NCBI GenBank assembly: GCA_030247725.1 | Contig: JAOTRT010000004.1 | Coordinates: forward strand, 310,001 to 374,000 | DNA length: 64,000 nt | Reading direction: 5' to 3' | Origin: Candidatus Nitricoxidireducens bremensis | GTDB lineage: Bacteria; Pseudomonadota; Gammaproteobacteria; Burkholderiales; Rhodocyclaceae | In this document: positions 1 through 8,473 of the stretch, piece after piece | How the letters are laid out: every line of letters begins with the position of its first letter | Numbering within the stretch: position 1 is the first letter of the stretch | Program-made: the position numbers and the translations under genes | Notes under the pieces: generated by a model | The model's database searches: none | The model's input: the letters and a program-made list of their open reading frames with translations, nothing else | Told to the model about the DNA's origin: nothing

Positions 1-171
1 ACGGAGGGTAGCGAGATTCGCATCCCGGCCCGGGAGCGGCCCGAGGTGGATTGGGATGCCTGCAACCGGCTGGCCGAGGAAAACGCCGACTTCCGCGATT
101 TCATCCGCAGTGTCCGCCACTTCCATCAGACCGACGACATCAAGCGTGGCGATTGGGACCTGCCCGACTGA
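1..171 (+). CDS. C-terminal fragment of an unknown protein
   Basis: An open frame enters from the left edge and ends at TGA 169-171, giving 56 residues with a charged, soluble tail ending GDWDLPD. The sequence is rich in Asp, Glu and Arg and shows no membrane segment or motif I recognise. It runs in the same direction as the membrane protein that starts 61 nt downstream. The N-terminus lies outside the window, so no function is assigned. Confidence 0.6.
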   Translation, partial: TEGSEIRIPARERPEVDWDACNRLAEENADFRDFIRSVRHFHQTDDIKRGDWDLPD

Positions 172-220
172 CACGGGTAAGGCAAGGTCTGGACGCGCGG
201 CGCCGCCTGCTGCGCCGCAA

Positions 221-226
221 TATAAT
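221..226 (+). promoter_or_regulatory. TATAAT hexamer just upstream of the Gate-protein start
   Basis: A perfect TATAAT at 221-226 ends 6 nt before ATG 233. There is no Shine-Dalgarno sequence in between and no recognisable -35 hexamer at the usual distance. If it works as a -10 element, transcription would start at or next to the start codon, giving a leaderless mRNA. A chance match is possible. Confidence 0.3.
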
Positions 227-232
227 CGCCCG

Positions 233-1171
233 ATGGACATCCTGATCGACGTCATCCTGAAGGCGGGCCGCTCGGCCGTGGAGCTTTCCCTGTTCGTGCT
301 GCTGCCGGTAATGGTGGTCATGCTGTCCCTGATGCGCCTCTTGGAAGCCAAGGGGGCGCTGGATTGGCTGGTGGCGCGCCTGGCGCCGCTGCTGCGGCCC
401 GTGGGGCTCACGGGCCTGGGCGTGTTCGCGGCGGTGCAGATCAACTTCGTCAGCTTCGCGGCGCCGGTGGCGACTCTGGCGATGATGGAACAACGCGGCA
501 CGTCGAGCCGGCATCTGGCGGCCACCCTGGCCATGGTGATGGCCATGGCCCAGGCGAACGCGGTGTTCCCCCTGGCGGCCCTGGGCCTGAAGTTCGGGCC
601 GGTGCTGCTGTTCTCCCTGCTGGGCGGGCTGGTGGCGGCGGCGGCCACTTACTATGTGTTCGGCCGCGGACTGGATGCGGCCGAACAGCCCCTGGACGAA
701 AGCCTCCATCACCCGGTGGCCGAGGATGCCAAGGGCGTGCTGGACACCATCAACCGGGCCGGCGCGGAAGCCTTCAAGATCGCCATCGGCGCGATCCCGA
801 TGCTGGTGCTCTCGTTGGTGGTGGTGACGGCCCTGCGCTCGGGGGGCGCCATCGATACCCTGACCCAGCTGCTGGCGCCGGCGATGGCGGCACTGAATCT
901 GGATACGGGACTGATCCTGCCGACCCTGACCAAGTACCTGGCTGGCGGCACGGCCATGATGGGCGTGATGGACGAGATGCTGAAGCAGGGGACGGCGACG
1001 ACGGCGCTGCTGAACCAGAGCGCCGGTTTCCTGATCCACCCGCTCGACATTCCCGGCGTGGCGGTGCTGATCTCGGCGGGCCGCCGTGTGGCGGCCGTCT
1101 GGAGGCCCGCGGCACTTGGGGCTTGCGTGGGCATCCTGGTGCGTACCCTGGGCCACGCGCTGATCGGCTGA
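233..1171 (+). CDS. Nucleoside-recognition (Gate) domain membrane protein
   Basis: The 312-residue product has about eight hydrophobic segments and looks like a nucleoside-recognition/Gate-domain protein, related to SpmA/SpmB and to the core of concentrative nucleoside transporters. Helpful stretches are the small-residue-rich helices around VNFVSFAAPVA-like residues 70-80 and the GFLIHPLDIPG segment near residue 265. The ATG at 233 was chosen because it opens directly into the first membrane helix; the frame stays open upstream, but that part overlaps the preceding gene's 3' end. Its substrate cannot be told from sequence. It stands alone rather than as an SpmA-SpmB pair. Confidence 0.75.
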   Translation: MDILIDVILKAGRSAVELSLFVLLPVMVVMLSLMRLLEAKGALDWLVARLAPLLRPVGLTGLGVFAAVQINFVSFAAPVATLAMMEQRGTSSRHLAATLAMVMAMAQANAVFPLAALGLKFGPVLLFSLLGGLVAAAATYYVFGRGLDAAEQPLDESLHHPVAEDAKGVLDTINRAGAEAFKIAIGAIPMLVLSLVVVTALRSGGAIDTLTQLLAPAMAALNLDTGLILPTLTKYLAGGTAMMGVMDEMLKQGTATTALLNQSAGFLIHPLDIPGVAVLISAGRRVAAVWRPAALGACVGILVRTLGHALIG

Positions 1172-1264
1172 CCGCCGCGCAAATTGTCGCCGCCGCACCA
1201 GAGTTGCACCGGCACGCATGCTAGATTGGGACCTTTACCGCAACTCCGTCCGCGAGGAGACAAC

Positions 1265-1582
1265 ATGCTCTATACCGTAACCGTGTCGTTCGGCCAGAAC
1301 AGCGAATACGAGTTCAAGTTCCACGACGAGGATGTCCGGGGAATCGACCGGGAGGAGGCCGGCCGTTGGCTGCACCGGGAGTACGAAGCCCTCGAATGCG
1401 CACCGCGCAACCCCATCGGCAAGATTCTCCTGCTGGACGTGATCATCGACGTCGCCAAGTACGGCGGCGAACCCCGTTTTGCGGAGAACGGCGAATGGGC
1501 AAAACGCTTCGCCCTGTGTTGCGCCGCTGCACTCAAGCGCGATACGATCCGCGTGGACGTGCCGAACCTGATCGTCGGCTGA
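1265..1582 (+). CDS. Small conserved-looking protein of unknown function
   Basis: The 105-residue product begins MLYTVTVSFGQ and is preceded by a good ribosome-binding site (GAGGAG, about 7 nt upstream). It is a soluble alpha/beta-looking protein with acidic patches, two adjacent cysteines near residue 88 and no signal peptide. I do not recognise the family. It is separated by 93 nt from the upstream membrane protein and by 354 nt from the cytochrome cluster downstream, so the context gives no clear role. Confidence 0.65.
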   Translation: MLYTVTVSFGQNSEYEFKFHDEDVRGIDREEAGRWLHREYEALECAPRNPIGKILLLDVIIDVAKYGGEPRFAENGEWAKRFALCCAAALKRDTIRVDVPNLIVG

Positions 1583-1936
1583 CGGCAGCATCCGTTCAGG
1601 GGACGGGAAGCCCCTGCCGTTCATCGGTATATAAGCAAATAACGGAAAAAGTGACTTGATAGAACAATCACAATATTTAGATTGTCTGCCATGGCACCGG
1701 CTGCAATAATCGCACGCACTAAAAACAATAAGAATTTTGGCGCGGAATGCGCCCTTAAGGAGGAGATGGGCGAAGGGAAAAGGGCACCGGTTTGATCGGC
1801 CGGACGCCCCAGAATCCAGGAACAAAGCTCACCAAGTTGAAGCGTTCCCGCAGATTCGTTACCGTAGTCGCCATTTCCATTGATTGTCCGATTCCACCGC
1901 CGGCGCGAGCCGGCGCTGTAACGTACGGGATTTGAA
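1583..1936. other. 354-nt intergenic region upstream of the cytochrome cluster
   Basis: No convincing gene is present. The middle part (about 1625-1740) is much AT-richer than its surroundings and holds a promoter-like pair (TTGATA 1656-1661, TAGATT 1678-1683) and an inverted repeat ACAATC 1664-1669 / GATTGT 1680-1685 with a 10-nt gap. A nine-codon frame beginning at about 1769, behind an AAGGAGG, is too short and too closely spaced to call. Confidence 0.6.
1656..1683 (+). promoter_or_regulatory. Candidate sigma-70 promoter of the cytochrome/fcc cluster
   Basis: TTGATA (1656-1661) and TAGATT (1678-1683) are separated by 16 nt within an AT-rich island and match consensus at 5/6 and 4/6 positions. 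The inverted repeat ACAATC-N10-GATTGT (1664-1669/1680-1685) covers the spacer and -10, as an operator would. The leader to the NapC/NirT gene would be about 245 nt. Confidence 0.4.
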
Positions 1937-2578
1937 ATGGCAGAAGATCAGCAGCAGGCCGGCAACGGTGCGCAGGGCTCCGAAAAGCAGAGTTTCTTCC
2001 AGCGCCTCATGAATCCGCCCAAGTGCTCCATGCTGCGCATGATCACGGTGGGCATCCTCGGCGGCATCGTCATCTGGGGCAGCCTGAACACCGGCATGGA
2101 ATGGACCAACCGCACCGAGTTCTGCATCTCCTGCCACGAGATGACGATCCCCTACGAAGAACTCAAGAAGACCATCCACTACAAGAACCGCACCGGCACT
2201 TCGGTCTCCTGCGCCGATTGCCATGTGGCCGGCAGCAAGGACCCCATCGACTACGGCCGCAAGTTCACCATGAAGGTGCTCGCCGCCCGCGACGTCATCG
2301 GTCACATCAAGGGCACGGTGGACACGCCCGAGAAGTTCGAGGCTTACCGCCTGGAGATGGCCAAGCGCGTCTGGAAGAAGATGGCCGATGCCGACTCCAA
2401 GGAATGCCGCAACTGCCACAAGTTCGAGAAGATGGATACCGAGAAGCAGAAGGATCGCTCCGTGGTCAAGCACGAAGGAGCCATCGAGGACGGCAAGACC
2501 TGTATCGACTGCCATAAGGGCATCGCCCACAAACCGGTCCACGACAAGCTTGAGGCCGAGGCGAAATCGGGGTCCTGA
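1937..2578 (+). CDS. Membrane-anchored tetraheme cytochrome c, NapC/NirT family
   Basis: The 213-residue protein has one N-terminal membrane anchor (about residues 33-52) and four CxxCH heme sites at C63-H67, C92-H96, C157-H161 and C189-H193, as expected for NapC/NirT/CymA quinol dehydrogenases of about 200 residues. Such proteins move electrons between the quinone pool and periplasmic cytochromes. It is first in a same-strand series with two soluble cytochromes and a flavocytochrome c flavoprotein, so it may link the quinone pool to them. An intrinsic terminator follows its stop codon, so it may be expressed above the downstream genes. The partner is inferred from position only. Confidence 0.9.
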   Translation: MAEDQQQAGNGAQGSEKQSFFQRLMNPPKCSMLRMITVGILGGIVIWGSLNTGMEWTNRTEFCISCHEMTIPYEELKKTIHYKNRTGTSVSCADCHVAGSKDPIDYGRKFTMKVLAARDVIGHIKGTVDTPEKFEAYRLEMAKRVWKKMADADSKECRNCHKFEKMDTEKQKDRSVVKHEGAIEDGKTCIDCHKGIAHKPVHDKLEAEAKSGS

Positions 2579-2585
2579 TAGATAC

Positions 2586-2611
2586 GGCCGCAGCCTTGCT
2601 GCGGCCTTTTT
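2586..2611 (+). terminator. Intrinsic terminator inside the cytochrome cluster
   Basis: A perfect 9-bp stem GGCCGCAGC/GCTGCGGCC with a 3-nt loop (2586-2606) is followed by TTTTT. It lies between the NapC-like gene and the next cytochrome gene on the same strand, so it should stop or attenuate readthrough into 2650-5494. Confidence 0.8.
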
Positions 2612-2649
2612 CATTCCGCTCGCAGCGGACGTAAGTTGAGGAGTGTGTC

Positions 2650-3555
2650 ATGAAGAAGATTGCTGTTGCCGTCATGGGCGTATTCGTTGCAGGCGCCGCC
2701 TGCGCCTCCCCCGACTGGAGCAAAGTGCCGCCGCGCAAGGTCAAGCTGTTCTATCCCGGCCAGGCCTCCCTGGAATGGGTCATGAACGTCTCCGACCACT
2801 CCGCGGTACCGGACATCACGAACAAGAAGCGTCCCTGCGCCAAGTGCCATGAAGGCGATGCCAACGAGATCGGCGAGAAGATCGTCGCCGGCAAGCCGGT
2901 CGGCAGCTCCAAGTCGGTGCTGGAACCGAATCCGCCCAAGGGCAAGGACGGCTTCATGCCCGCCACCGTGCAGATCGCCCACGACGGCGCGAAGATCTAC
3001 TTCCGCTTCGAGTGGCACACCCCGAAGGGCGCCGGCGGCAAGAAGGCCGATGCCAAGAACGAAACCAAGATCACCGTCATGTTCGACGGCGGTGGCACGG
3101 TGGATGGCGCCGAGCTGAACGGCTGCTGGGGCACCTGCCACACCGACCTGCGCTCCATGAAGGACGCCAAGGACGACAAGAAGGAGAAGTACATCAAGGG
3201 CGCCGACCTTGCCAGCGGCAAGTTCATGGACCTGATGCAGTTCCGCAGCGGCAAGGGCGAGAAGGCCGTCGACGGCTGGATCGACAGCGAGCGCCACATG
3301 GAAGGCGGCAAGAGCCTGATCAAGGCCGAAGGCAAGAAGGAAGGCGACAAGTGGGTCGTCGTCTTCGAGCGCGAGCTGGCCGGCAAGGGCAAGGGAGACC
3401 ACACTATCGCCGCGGATAAGGTGTATAACTTCGGCTTCGCGATCCACGAGGATCACACCGAGGCTCGTTACCACTATGTTTCGCTGGGCTATCAGTTCGG
3501 CCTCGACAAGGACAACCCGGGCGTGAAGAGCTATCTCAACGTCCAGAAGCAGTAA
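2650..3555 (+). CDS. Periplasmic c-type cytochrome with ethylbenzene-dehydrogenase-type heme-binding domain
   Basis: The 301-residue product has a Sec signal peptide (residues 1-20, ending ACAS) and a canonical CAKCH heme site at C63-H67. A second Cys pair, C159-W-G-T-C163-H164, has three rather than two intervening residues (CX3CH). The region after about residue 100, including HDGAKIYFRFEW and the C-terminal FGFAIHEDH-like block, resembles the EB_dh/DMSO-reductase-type heme b domain. The start has a strong GAGGAG site. It follows the tetraheme NapC-like gene after a terminator and precedes the c4-like cytochrome, so a periplasmic electron-transfer role is likely. No molybdoenzyme partner is seen nearby, so the substrate is unknown. 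Confidence 0.75.
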   Translation: MKKIAVAVMGVFVAGAACASPDWSKVPPRKVKLFYPGQASLEWVMNVSDHSAVPDITNKKRPCAKCHEGDANEIGEKIVAGKPVGSSKSVLEPNPPKGKDGFMPATVQIAHDGAKIYFRFEWHTPKGAGGKKADAKNETKITVMFDGGGTVDGAELNGCWGTCHTDLRSMKDAKDDKKEKYIKGADLASGKFMDLMQFRSGKGEKAVDGWIDSERHMEGGKSLIKAEGKKEGDKWVVVFERELAGKGKGDHTIAADKVYNFGFAIHEDHTEARYHYVSLGYQFGLDKDNPGVKSYLNVQKQ

Positions 3556-3621
3556 AGAAGAAAGCGGCAATTCGCAAGTAGCACCCGTAGTACTCATACC
3601 AAAGCAAAGGAGGAGTTCGAT

Positions 3622-4200
3622 ATGACGATGAAGTGGAGTGGGTGGGCCCTGACCGCGGGCGCCCTGGCTCTGTCGGCCGCTGCGCATGCAGCGCCGCCGA
3701 CGGCAGCGATGTTGTCGAATGCCTGCGCCGGCTGCCATGGCACCAATGGCGGCAGTGCCGGTCCGACCATGCCCAGCCTGGCGAGCCAGTCGAAGACGGC
3801 GATCATCGACGCCATGAAGAAGTTCAAGAGCGGCGAGCGTCCCTCGACCGTCATGGGTCGGCTGGCCAAGGGCTACACCGACAAGGACTTCGAGGCGATG
3901 GGCGAGTTCTTCTCCGGCCAGAAGTTCCATCCGACCCAGCAGCCCGTCGACAAGGCGAAGGTTGCCAAGGGTGCCGATCTCCAGGAAGCCAACTGCTCCC
4001 GTTGCCATCTCGACGACGGCAAGGACGGCAAGGACGACACCCCGGTCATGGCGAGCCAGTGGCTGAGCTATCTGCAGATGCAGATGGAGCTGTACCAGTC
4101 CGGCAAGCGCAAGATGCCCGAGAAGATGGCCGAGAAGGTCAAGCCGCTGTCCAAGGAAGATCTGGATGCTCTTCTCCATTTCTACGCCAGCGTTAAATAA
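3622..4200 (+). CDS. fccA: Diheme cytochrome c, c4/FccA-like electron acceptor of FccB
   Basis: The 192-residue protein has a signal peptide (residues 1-24, ending AHAA) and two c-type heme sites, CAGCH (C35-H39) and CSRCH (C125-H129). Two similar halves make it a cytochrome c4-type diheme protein. The start follows a strong AAAGGAGGAG. The FccB flavoprotein begins 13 nt downstream, which is the usual fccA-fccB arrangement, so it most likely forms the diheme subunit of flavocytochrome c sulfide dehydrogenase. The gene symbol rests on this pairing; in isolation it could only be called a cytochrome c4/c553. Confidence 0.75.
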   Translation: MTMKWSGWALTAGALALSAAAHAAPPTAAMLSNACAGCHGTNGGSAGPTMPSLASQSKTAIIDAMKKFKSGERPSTVMGRLAKGYTDKDFEAMGEFFSGQKFHPTQQPVDKAKVAKGADLQEANCSRCHLDDGKDGKDDTPVMASQWLSYLQMQMELYQSGKRKMPEKMAEKVKPLSKEDLDALLHFYASVK

Positions 4201-4213
4201 GGGAGGAGAGAAC

Positions 4214-5494
4214 ATGACACTGGATCGCAGAAACTTCATCAAGCTGCTCGGCGGCGCCTCCACCGTGGCCCTGGCCGGCTGCGCCGGCCTGCCCTCGGCG
4301 GTCACCGAAAAGCGCGGCCCGCGCGTCGTCGTCATCGGCGGCGGCTATGGCGGTTCCATCGCCGCCAAGTACGTTCGCATGCTCGACAAGAGCATCGAGG
4401 TCGTTCTCGTCGAGCGCAACCGCGAGTTCGTCTCCTGCCCGTTCAGCAACTTCTACATCGCCGGCCTGATGCCGGACATGTCGGCGCTGACCATCAACTA
4501 CGACAAGCTGGCCGCCAACCACGGCATCCACATGGCCTACGCCGAAGTCACGGCCATCGACCCGGTGGGCAAGAAGGTCATCACCAGCGGCGGCGACATT
4601 CCCTATGACCGCCTCATCGTCTCCCCCGGCATCGACTTCCGCACCGAGGAAATTGAGGGCTACGACGAGAGCACCCCGCTCCTGATGCCCCACGCCTGGA
4701 AGGCCGGCGAGCAGTCCACGATCCTGCGCAAGCAGCTCCAGGATATGCCCGACGGCGGCAAGGTCATCATCAGCATGCCGCTGACGCCCTACCGCTGCCC
4801 GCCCGGCCCCTACGAGCGTACCTGCCTGATCGCCACCTACCTCAAGAAGCACAAGCCCAAGTCCAAGGTGCTGCTGCTCGACGCCAACCCGGACGTGGTT
4901 TCGAAGAAGCCGCTGTTCATGAAGGCATGGAAGGAGTACTACGGCGGCATCGTCGAGTATGTGCCCGGCAAGAAGGTCACCAAGGTCGATGCCAAGAACA
5001 AGACGGTTTACATCGAAGGCATCGAGGACATCAAGGGCGACGTAATCAACCTGATCCCGGCGCAGCGCGCAGGCAACATCGCCGTCAAGGCGGATCTTGT
5101 CGGCGACGACAAGAAGTGGTGTCCGGTGAACCAAGTCACCTTCGAGTCGACCAAGCACAAGGGCATCCACGTCATCGGCGATGCTTGCATCGCCGGCCCC
5201 ATGCCGAAGTCTGGCTACTCCGCCAACTCCGAGGCCAAGGTCTGCGCGACGAACGTGGTGGCCCTGATGACCGGCAAGCCGACGGTGGACCTCTCCGGCA
5301 TCAACGTCTGCTACAGCGCCGTTTCGGATCACGGCTCCGTCAGTGTTGCCAACGTCTACGCGATTAAGGAAGGCAAGATCATCTCCGTGCCGAACTCCGG
5401 CGGCATCTCTCCGGCCGACTTCTCGCTCATCAAGGCGGAACACGCCTACGGCGAGAGCTGGCTGAAGAACATCCTCACCGAGATGTCCACCTGA
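4214..5494 (+). CDS. fccB: Sulfide dehydrogenase (flavocytochrome c) flavoprotein subunit
   Basis: The 426-residue flavoprotein oxidises sulfide in the periplasm and passes electrons to the adjacent diheme cytochrome. It has a twin-arginine signal (DRRNFIKLLGG) that also contains a lipobox-like LAGC at Cys23, then a dinucleotide-binding VVIGGGYGG. Cys75 in VSCPFSN aligns with the cysteine that binds FAD covalently in Allochromatium FccB; Cys195 (CPPGPYE) and Cys366 (NVCYS) match the redox-active disulfide pair. All three key cysteines are present, so it should be a functional Fcc flavoprotein. The start ATG 4214 has GGGAGGAG upstream. A second, altered FccB-like protein lies at 32497-33789. 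Confidence 0.9.
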   Translation: MTLDRRNFIKLLGGASTVALAGCAGLPSAVTEKRGPRVVVIGGGYGGSIAAKYVRMLDKSIEVVLVERNREFVSCPFSNFYIAGLMPDMSALTINYDKLAANHGIHMAYAEVTAIDPVGKKVITSGGDIPYDRLIVSPGIDFRTEEIEGYDESTPLLMPHAWKAGEQSTILRKQLQDMPDGGKVIISMPLTPYRCPPGPYERTCLIATYLKKHKPKSKVLLLDANPDVVSKKPLFMKAWKEYYGGIVEYVPGKKVTKVDAKNKTVYIEGIEDIKGDVINLIPAQRAGNIAVKADLVGDDKKWCPVNQVTFESTKHKGIHVIGDACIAGPMPKSGYSANSEAKVCATNVVALMTGKPTVDLSGINVCYSAVSDHGSVSVANVYAIKEGKIISVPNSGGISPADFSLIKAEHAYGESWLKNILTEMST

Positions 5495-5517
5495 TCGGAA
5501 GCAGGCCTCAAAACGAC

Positions 5518-5546
5518 AAACCCCGCCTCGGCGGGGTTTGTTTTTT
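5518..5546 (+). terminator. Intrinsic terminator after fccB
   Basis: A perfect 10-bp stem AAACCCCGCC/GGCGGGGTTT (5518-5539) is followed by a T-rich run to 5546. The other strand also has T-rich sequence beyond the stem, so it may serve the convergent dut gene as well. Confidence 0.85.
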
Positions 5547-5593
5547 GTAATCGCGGAAAGGCGAGACCGCCCGACAGCGCACCGCTACGGGGG

Positions 5594-6043
5594 TTACCGA
5601 TGCCCGGTGCTGCCGAAGCCGCCCTCGCCCCGGTGGCTTTCCTCGAAACTGTCTACCACATTGAAGGCCACCTGGACCACCGGCACCACCACGAGCTGGG
5701 CCAGACGATCCATGGGATTGAGCGTGAAGGCGTCCTTGCCCCGGTTCCAGGTGGAAATGAAAATCTCGCCCTGGTAATCCGAATCGATCAAGCCCACCAG
5801 ATTGCCGAGCACGATGCCCTGCTTGTGGCCCAATCCCGAGCGCGGCAGGATCATTGCCGCCAGACCCGGATCGGCCAGGTGGATGGCCATGCCCGTGGGA
5901 ATGAGGTGGGTCTCGCCCGGGTTGATGCGTACCGGCGCCTCGATGCAGGCGCGCAGGTCGAGGCCCGCAGCGCCCGGCGTCGCGTAGTGGGGCGGATTGT
6001 CGCGCAGGCGCGGGTCGAGCAGTTTGACGTCTATACGGTGCAT
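5594..6043 (-). CDS. dut: dUTP diphosphatase
   Basis: The 149-residue protein hydrolyses dUTP to dUMP and pyrophosphate, supplying dTMP precursor and keeping uracil out of DNA. The trimeric dUTPase motifs are visible: PRSGLGHK near residue 70, [10 protein letters not shown] near residue 88 and the C-terminal [10 protein letters not shown] arm that closes the active site. The length matches the family. Its ATG lies inside the last codons of coaBC (13-nt overlap), so the two are almost certainly co-transcribed leftward, an arrangement common in proteobacteria. Confidence 0.96.
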   Translation of the reverse strand: MHRIDVKLLDPRLRDNPPHYATPGAAGLDLRACIEAPVRINPGETHLIPTGMAIHLADPGLAAMILPRSGLGHKQGIVLGNLVGLIDSDYQGEIFISTWNRGKDAFTLNPMDRLAQLVVVPVVQVAFNVVDSFEESHRGEGGFGSTGHR

Positions 6044-7227
6044 GGATCGATCATTCCGGTGATATGGGCGACGATGTCGCGGGCGATAGCAAGCTTGTCG
6101 CCGGGCGGCAGCGGATGGGCGCCCTTGCCGTCGAACAGGGTGACGTTGTTGGTGTCCCCGCCCAGGCCGTCCTGCACGAGGTTGCCGACGACCAGGGCCA
6201 GCTTCTTCGCCGCGCGCTTGCCCTCGGCGTACTCTGCCAGATTGCGGCTCTCGGCGGCGAAGCCGACGCAGAAAGGCGCGTCGGGCCGGGAGGCCACCTC
6301 GGCAAGGATGTCGGGGTTCGGCTCCAGTTCCAGACGCAGATGGGCATCGGACTTCTTGATCTTGTGCTCCGCCGCCGCCACCGGCCGGTAGTCGGCCACG
6401 GCGGCGACGCCGACGAAGACGTGCTGGCCCGGCAGGGCCGCCATCACGGCATCGCGCATCTCGCGCGCACTGACCACGTCGATGCGCTTGACGCCGCGCG
6501 GCGTCGTCTGGGAGGTGGGCCCCGCCACCACGGTCACCTCGGCACCGGCATCGCGGAAGGCCCGCACCAGCGCGAAGCCCATGCGGCCGGAACTCGAATT
6601 GGTGATGCCGCGCACGGGATCGAGGGCCTCGAAGGTGGGGCCGGCGGTCAGCAGCACGCGGCGCCCCTTGAGGCGCTTGGGCTGCAGGAAGGCCGCCAGT
6701 TCATCGAAGAGTTCGGCCGCCTCCAGCATGCGGCCTTCGCCCGTCTCGCCGCAGGCCTGTTCGCCGCTGGCGGGTCCGAGCAGGGTGACGCCGTCGGCGC
6801 GCAGTTGGGCCACGTTGCGCCGGGTCGCCGGGTTCTCCCACATCTGGCGGTTCATGGCCGGTGCCGCCAGCAGGGGGCAGTCGCGGGCCAGACAGAGGGT
6901 GGAAAGCAGGTCGTCGGCGAAGCCGTGGGCCAGCTTGGCGAGGAAATCGGCACTCGCCGGCGCGATCAGGCAGGCATCGGCACCGCGCGTCAGGTCGATA
7001 TGGGCCATGCCGTTGTTCGGCCGGGAATCCCAAAGGTCGGTCCACACGGGGCGGCCGGAAAGGGCCTGGAAAGTCGGCGCGCCGACGAAATGGGTCGCCG
7101 CCTGGGTCATGGCCACATCCACTGTCGCCCCGGCCTTGCCCAGCAGGCGCACCAACTCCGCCGCCTTGTAGGCCGCGACGCCGCCGGTGATGCCCAATAC
7201 GATGCGCTTGCCGCTGAACTCCGCCAT
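6031..7227 (-). CDS. coaBC: Bifunctional phosphopantothenoylcysteine decarboxylase/synthetase
   Basis: The 398-residue enzyme makes 4'-phosphopantetheine from 4'-phosphopantothenate and cysteine in CoA synthesis. The N-terminal CoaC flavoprotein half shows GGVAAYKA and the PAMNRQMW substrate clamp. The C-terminal CoaB half shows [20 protein letters not shown], which binds the CTP-activated intermediate. ATG 7227 was chosen over a TTG three codons upstream. It is co-directional with dut and divergent from radC. The upstream pathway genes panBCD are at 29.2-31.4 kb. Confidence 0.95.
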   Translation of the reverse strand: MAEFSGKRIVLGITGGVAAYKAAELVRLLGKAGATVDVAMTQAATHFVGAPTFQALSGRPVWTDLWDSRPNNGMAHIDLTRGADACLIAPASADFLAKLAHGFADDLLSTLCLARDCPLLAAPAMNRQMWENPATRRNVAQLRADGVTLLGPASGEQACGETGEGRMLEAAELFDELAAFLQPKRLKGRRVLLTAGPTFEALDPVRGITNSSSGRMGFALVRAFRDAGAEVTVVAGPTSQTTPRGVKRIDVVSAREMRDAVMAALPGQHVFVGVAAVADYRPVAAAEHKIKKSDAHLRLELEPNPDILAEVASRPDAPFCVGFAAESRNLAEYAEGKRAAKKLALVVGNLVQDGLGGDTNNVTLFDGKGAHPLPPGDKLAIARDIVAHITGMIDPCTV

Positions 7228-7274
7228 GACAAACAAGTAGAATGCACTGATATGGAACGAGGATTCTAACGCGA

Positions 7275-7955
7275 ATGGCTATCACCGACTGGCCCGCCGG
7301 CGAACGCCCGCGCGAGCGTCTGCTGGCGCGCGGGGCCGCGGCTCTCGCCGATGCGGAGCTCCTCGCCATCTTCCTGCGCGTCGGCATCGTCGGCAAGAGC
7401 GCCGTCGACCTCGCCCGCGAATTGCTGGCGCGCTTCGGCGGCAGTCTCGGCCAACTGGCGAACGCCTCGGCCGCCAGCCTGGCGGAACTGCCCGGCATCG
7501 GTCCGGCCAAGGCGGCCCAGCTACTGGCCGCGCTGGAACTGGCGCGGCGCGCCCTGGCCGAGGAGATCCGCAGCCGCGACCTGCTGTCTTCGCCCGTCGC
7601 CGTGCGCGCCTGGCTGCGTCTGCAACTGGCCGCCCTGCCCCACGAGGTGTTCTGCGCGCTCTGGCTGGACAGCCAGAACCGCCTCATCGCCTTCGACGAA
7701 CTGTTCCGCGGCACCCTCGCCCAGACCAGCGTCTACCCGCGGGAAGTCGTCAAGCGGGCCCTCGCCTGCAATGCGGCGGCCGTCGTGTTCGCCCACAACC
7801 ATCCTTCGGGCGCCGCCGAGCCCTCCCGGGCCGACGAGGCCCTGACCCAGGCGCTCCGGCAGGCCTTGGCGCTCGTGGATATTAAGCTCCTCGATCATTT
7901 CATCGTCGCAGGCCCGGCGGAGCCCCTTTCCTTCGCTGAACGGGGCCTGCTTTAA
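7275..7955 (+). CDS. radC: RadC family JAB/MPN-domain protein
   Basis: The 226-residue protein has an N-terminal helix-hairpin-helix-like region ([13 protein letters not shown] near residue 75) and a C-terminal JAB1/MPN metalloprotease-like fold with the [14 protein letters not shown] zinc motif near residue 175. RadC proteins are widespread, but their cellular role remains unclear despite the historic DNA-repair name. It is divergent from coaBC, with 47 nt between starts, and upstream of rpmB-rpmG, a common neighbourhood in proteobacteria. Confidence 0.92.
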   Translation: MAITDWPAGERPRERLLARGAAALADAELLAIFLRVGIVGKSAVDLARELLARFGGSLGQLANASAASLAELPGIGPAKAAQLLAALELARRALAEEIRSRDLLSSPVAVRAWLRLQLAALPHEVFCALWLDSQNRLIAFDELFRGTLAQTSVYPREVVKRALACNAAAVVFAHNHPSGAAEPSRADEALTQALRQALALVDIKLLDHFIVAGPAEPLSFAERGLL

Positions 7956-7970
7956 AAAGTCTGAAAAGTC

Positions 7971-8000
7971 TTGAATATCCGGCCGGGTTTCCGGTAGAAT
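7971..8000 (+). promoter_or_regulatory. Candidate promoter of rpmB-rpmG
   Basis: TTGAAT (7971-7976) and TAGAAT (7995-8000) are spaced by 18 nt. The -10 ends 38 nt before the rpmB ATG, a normal leader length for a ribosomal protein operon. Confidence 0.55.
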
Positions 8001-8038
8001 GCCCGGCTTTGCTGAACCGAATCCAACTGGAGCACAAC

Positions 8039-8275
8039 ATGTCCCGCGTCTGCCAAGTGACGGGCAAGGCCCCGATGGTCGGGAACAACGTTTCCCACGC
8101 CAACAACAAAACGAAGCGCCGCTTCCTGCCCAACCTGCAATCGCGCAAGTTCTGGGTCGAGTCCGAGAACCGCTGGGTGCGTCTGCGCGTTTCCAACGCC
8201 GGCCTGCGTACCATCGACAAGAAGGGCATTGATGTCGTCCTCTCCGAGCTGCGCGAGCGCGGCGAGGCTGTTTAA
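8039..8275 (+). CDS. rpmB: 50S ribosomal protein L28
   Basis: The 78-residue basic protein begins [10 protein letters not shown] and contains the [14 protein letters not shown] stretch typical of bacterial L28, with the usual proteobacterial length. GGAGC precedes ATG 8039. An in-frame non-ATG start about 30 nt upstream would add unneeded residues and was not used. It forms a two-gene operon with rpmG (11 nt gap). Confidence 0.97.
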   Translation: MSRVCQVTGKAPMVGNNVSHANNKTKRRFLPNLQSRKFWVESENRWVRLRVSNAGLRTIDKKGIDVVLSELRERGEAV

Positions 8276-8286
8276 GGAGAACCGCC

Positions 8287-8454
8287 ATGGCCAAAGGCGC
8301 CCGCGAAAAGATCAAGCTGGAGTCGACCGCCGGTACGGGTCACTTCTACACCACCACCAAGAACAAGCGCACCACGCCCGAGAAGCTCGAGTTCATGAAG
8401 TACGACCCGAAGGCTCGCAAGCATGTTGCCTACAAGGAAGTGAAGCTGAAGTAA
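8287..8454 (+). CDS. rpmG: 50S ribosomal protein L33
   Basis: The 55-residue protein begins [14 protein letters not shown] and ends in VAYKEVKLK, as in proteobacterial L33. It has no cysteines, so it is the zinc-independent (C-minus) form. AAGGAG lies just upstream, and a strong intrinsic terminator follows the stop codon, closing the rpmBG operon. Confidence 0.97.
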   Translation: MAKGAREKIKLESTAGTGHFYTTTKNKRTTPEKLEFMKYDPKARKHVAYKEVKLK

Positions 8455-8473
8455 TCCGCTTCGCCCCACCCCG

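Noticed and set aside
1656..1671. FNR/DNR-like box upstream of the cytochrome cluster
   Set aside because: TTGAT and ATCA half-sites are present, but spacing and the right half do not fit TTGATNNNNATCAA.
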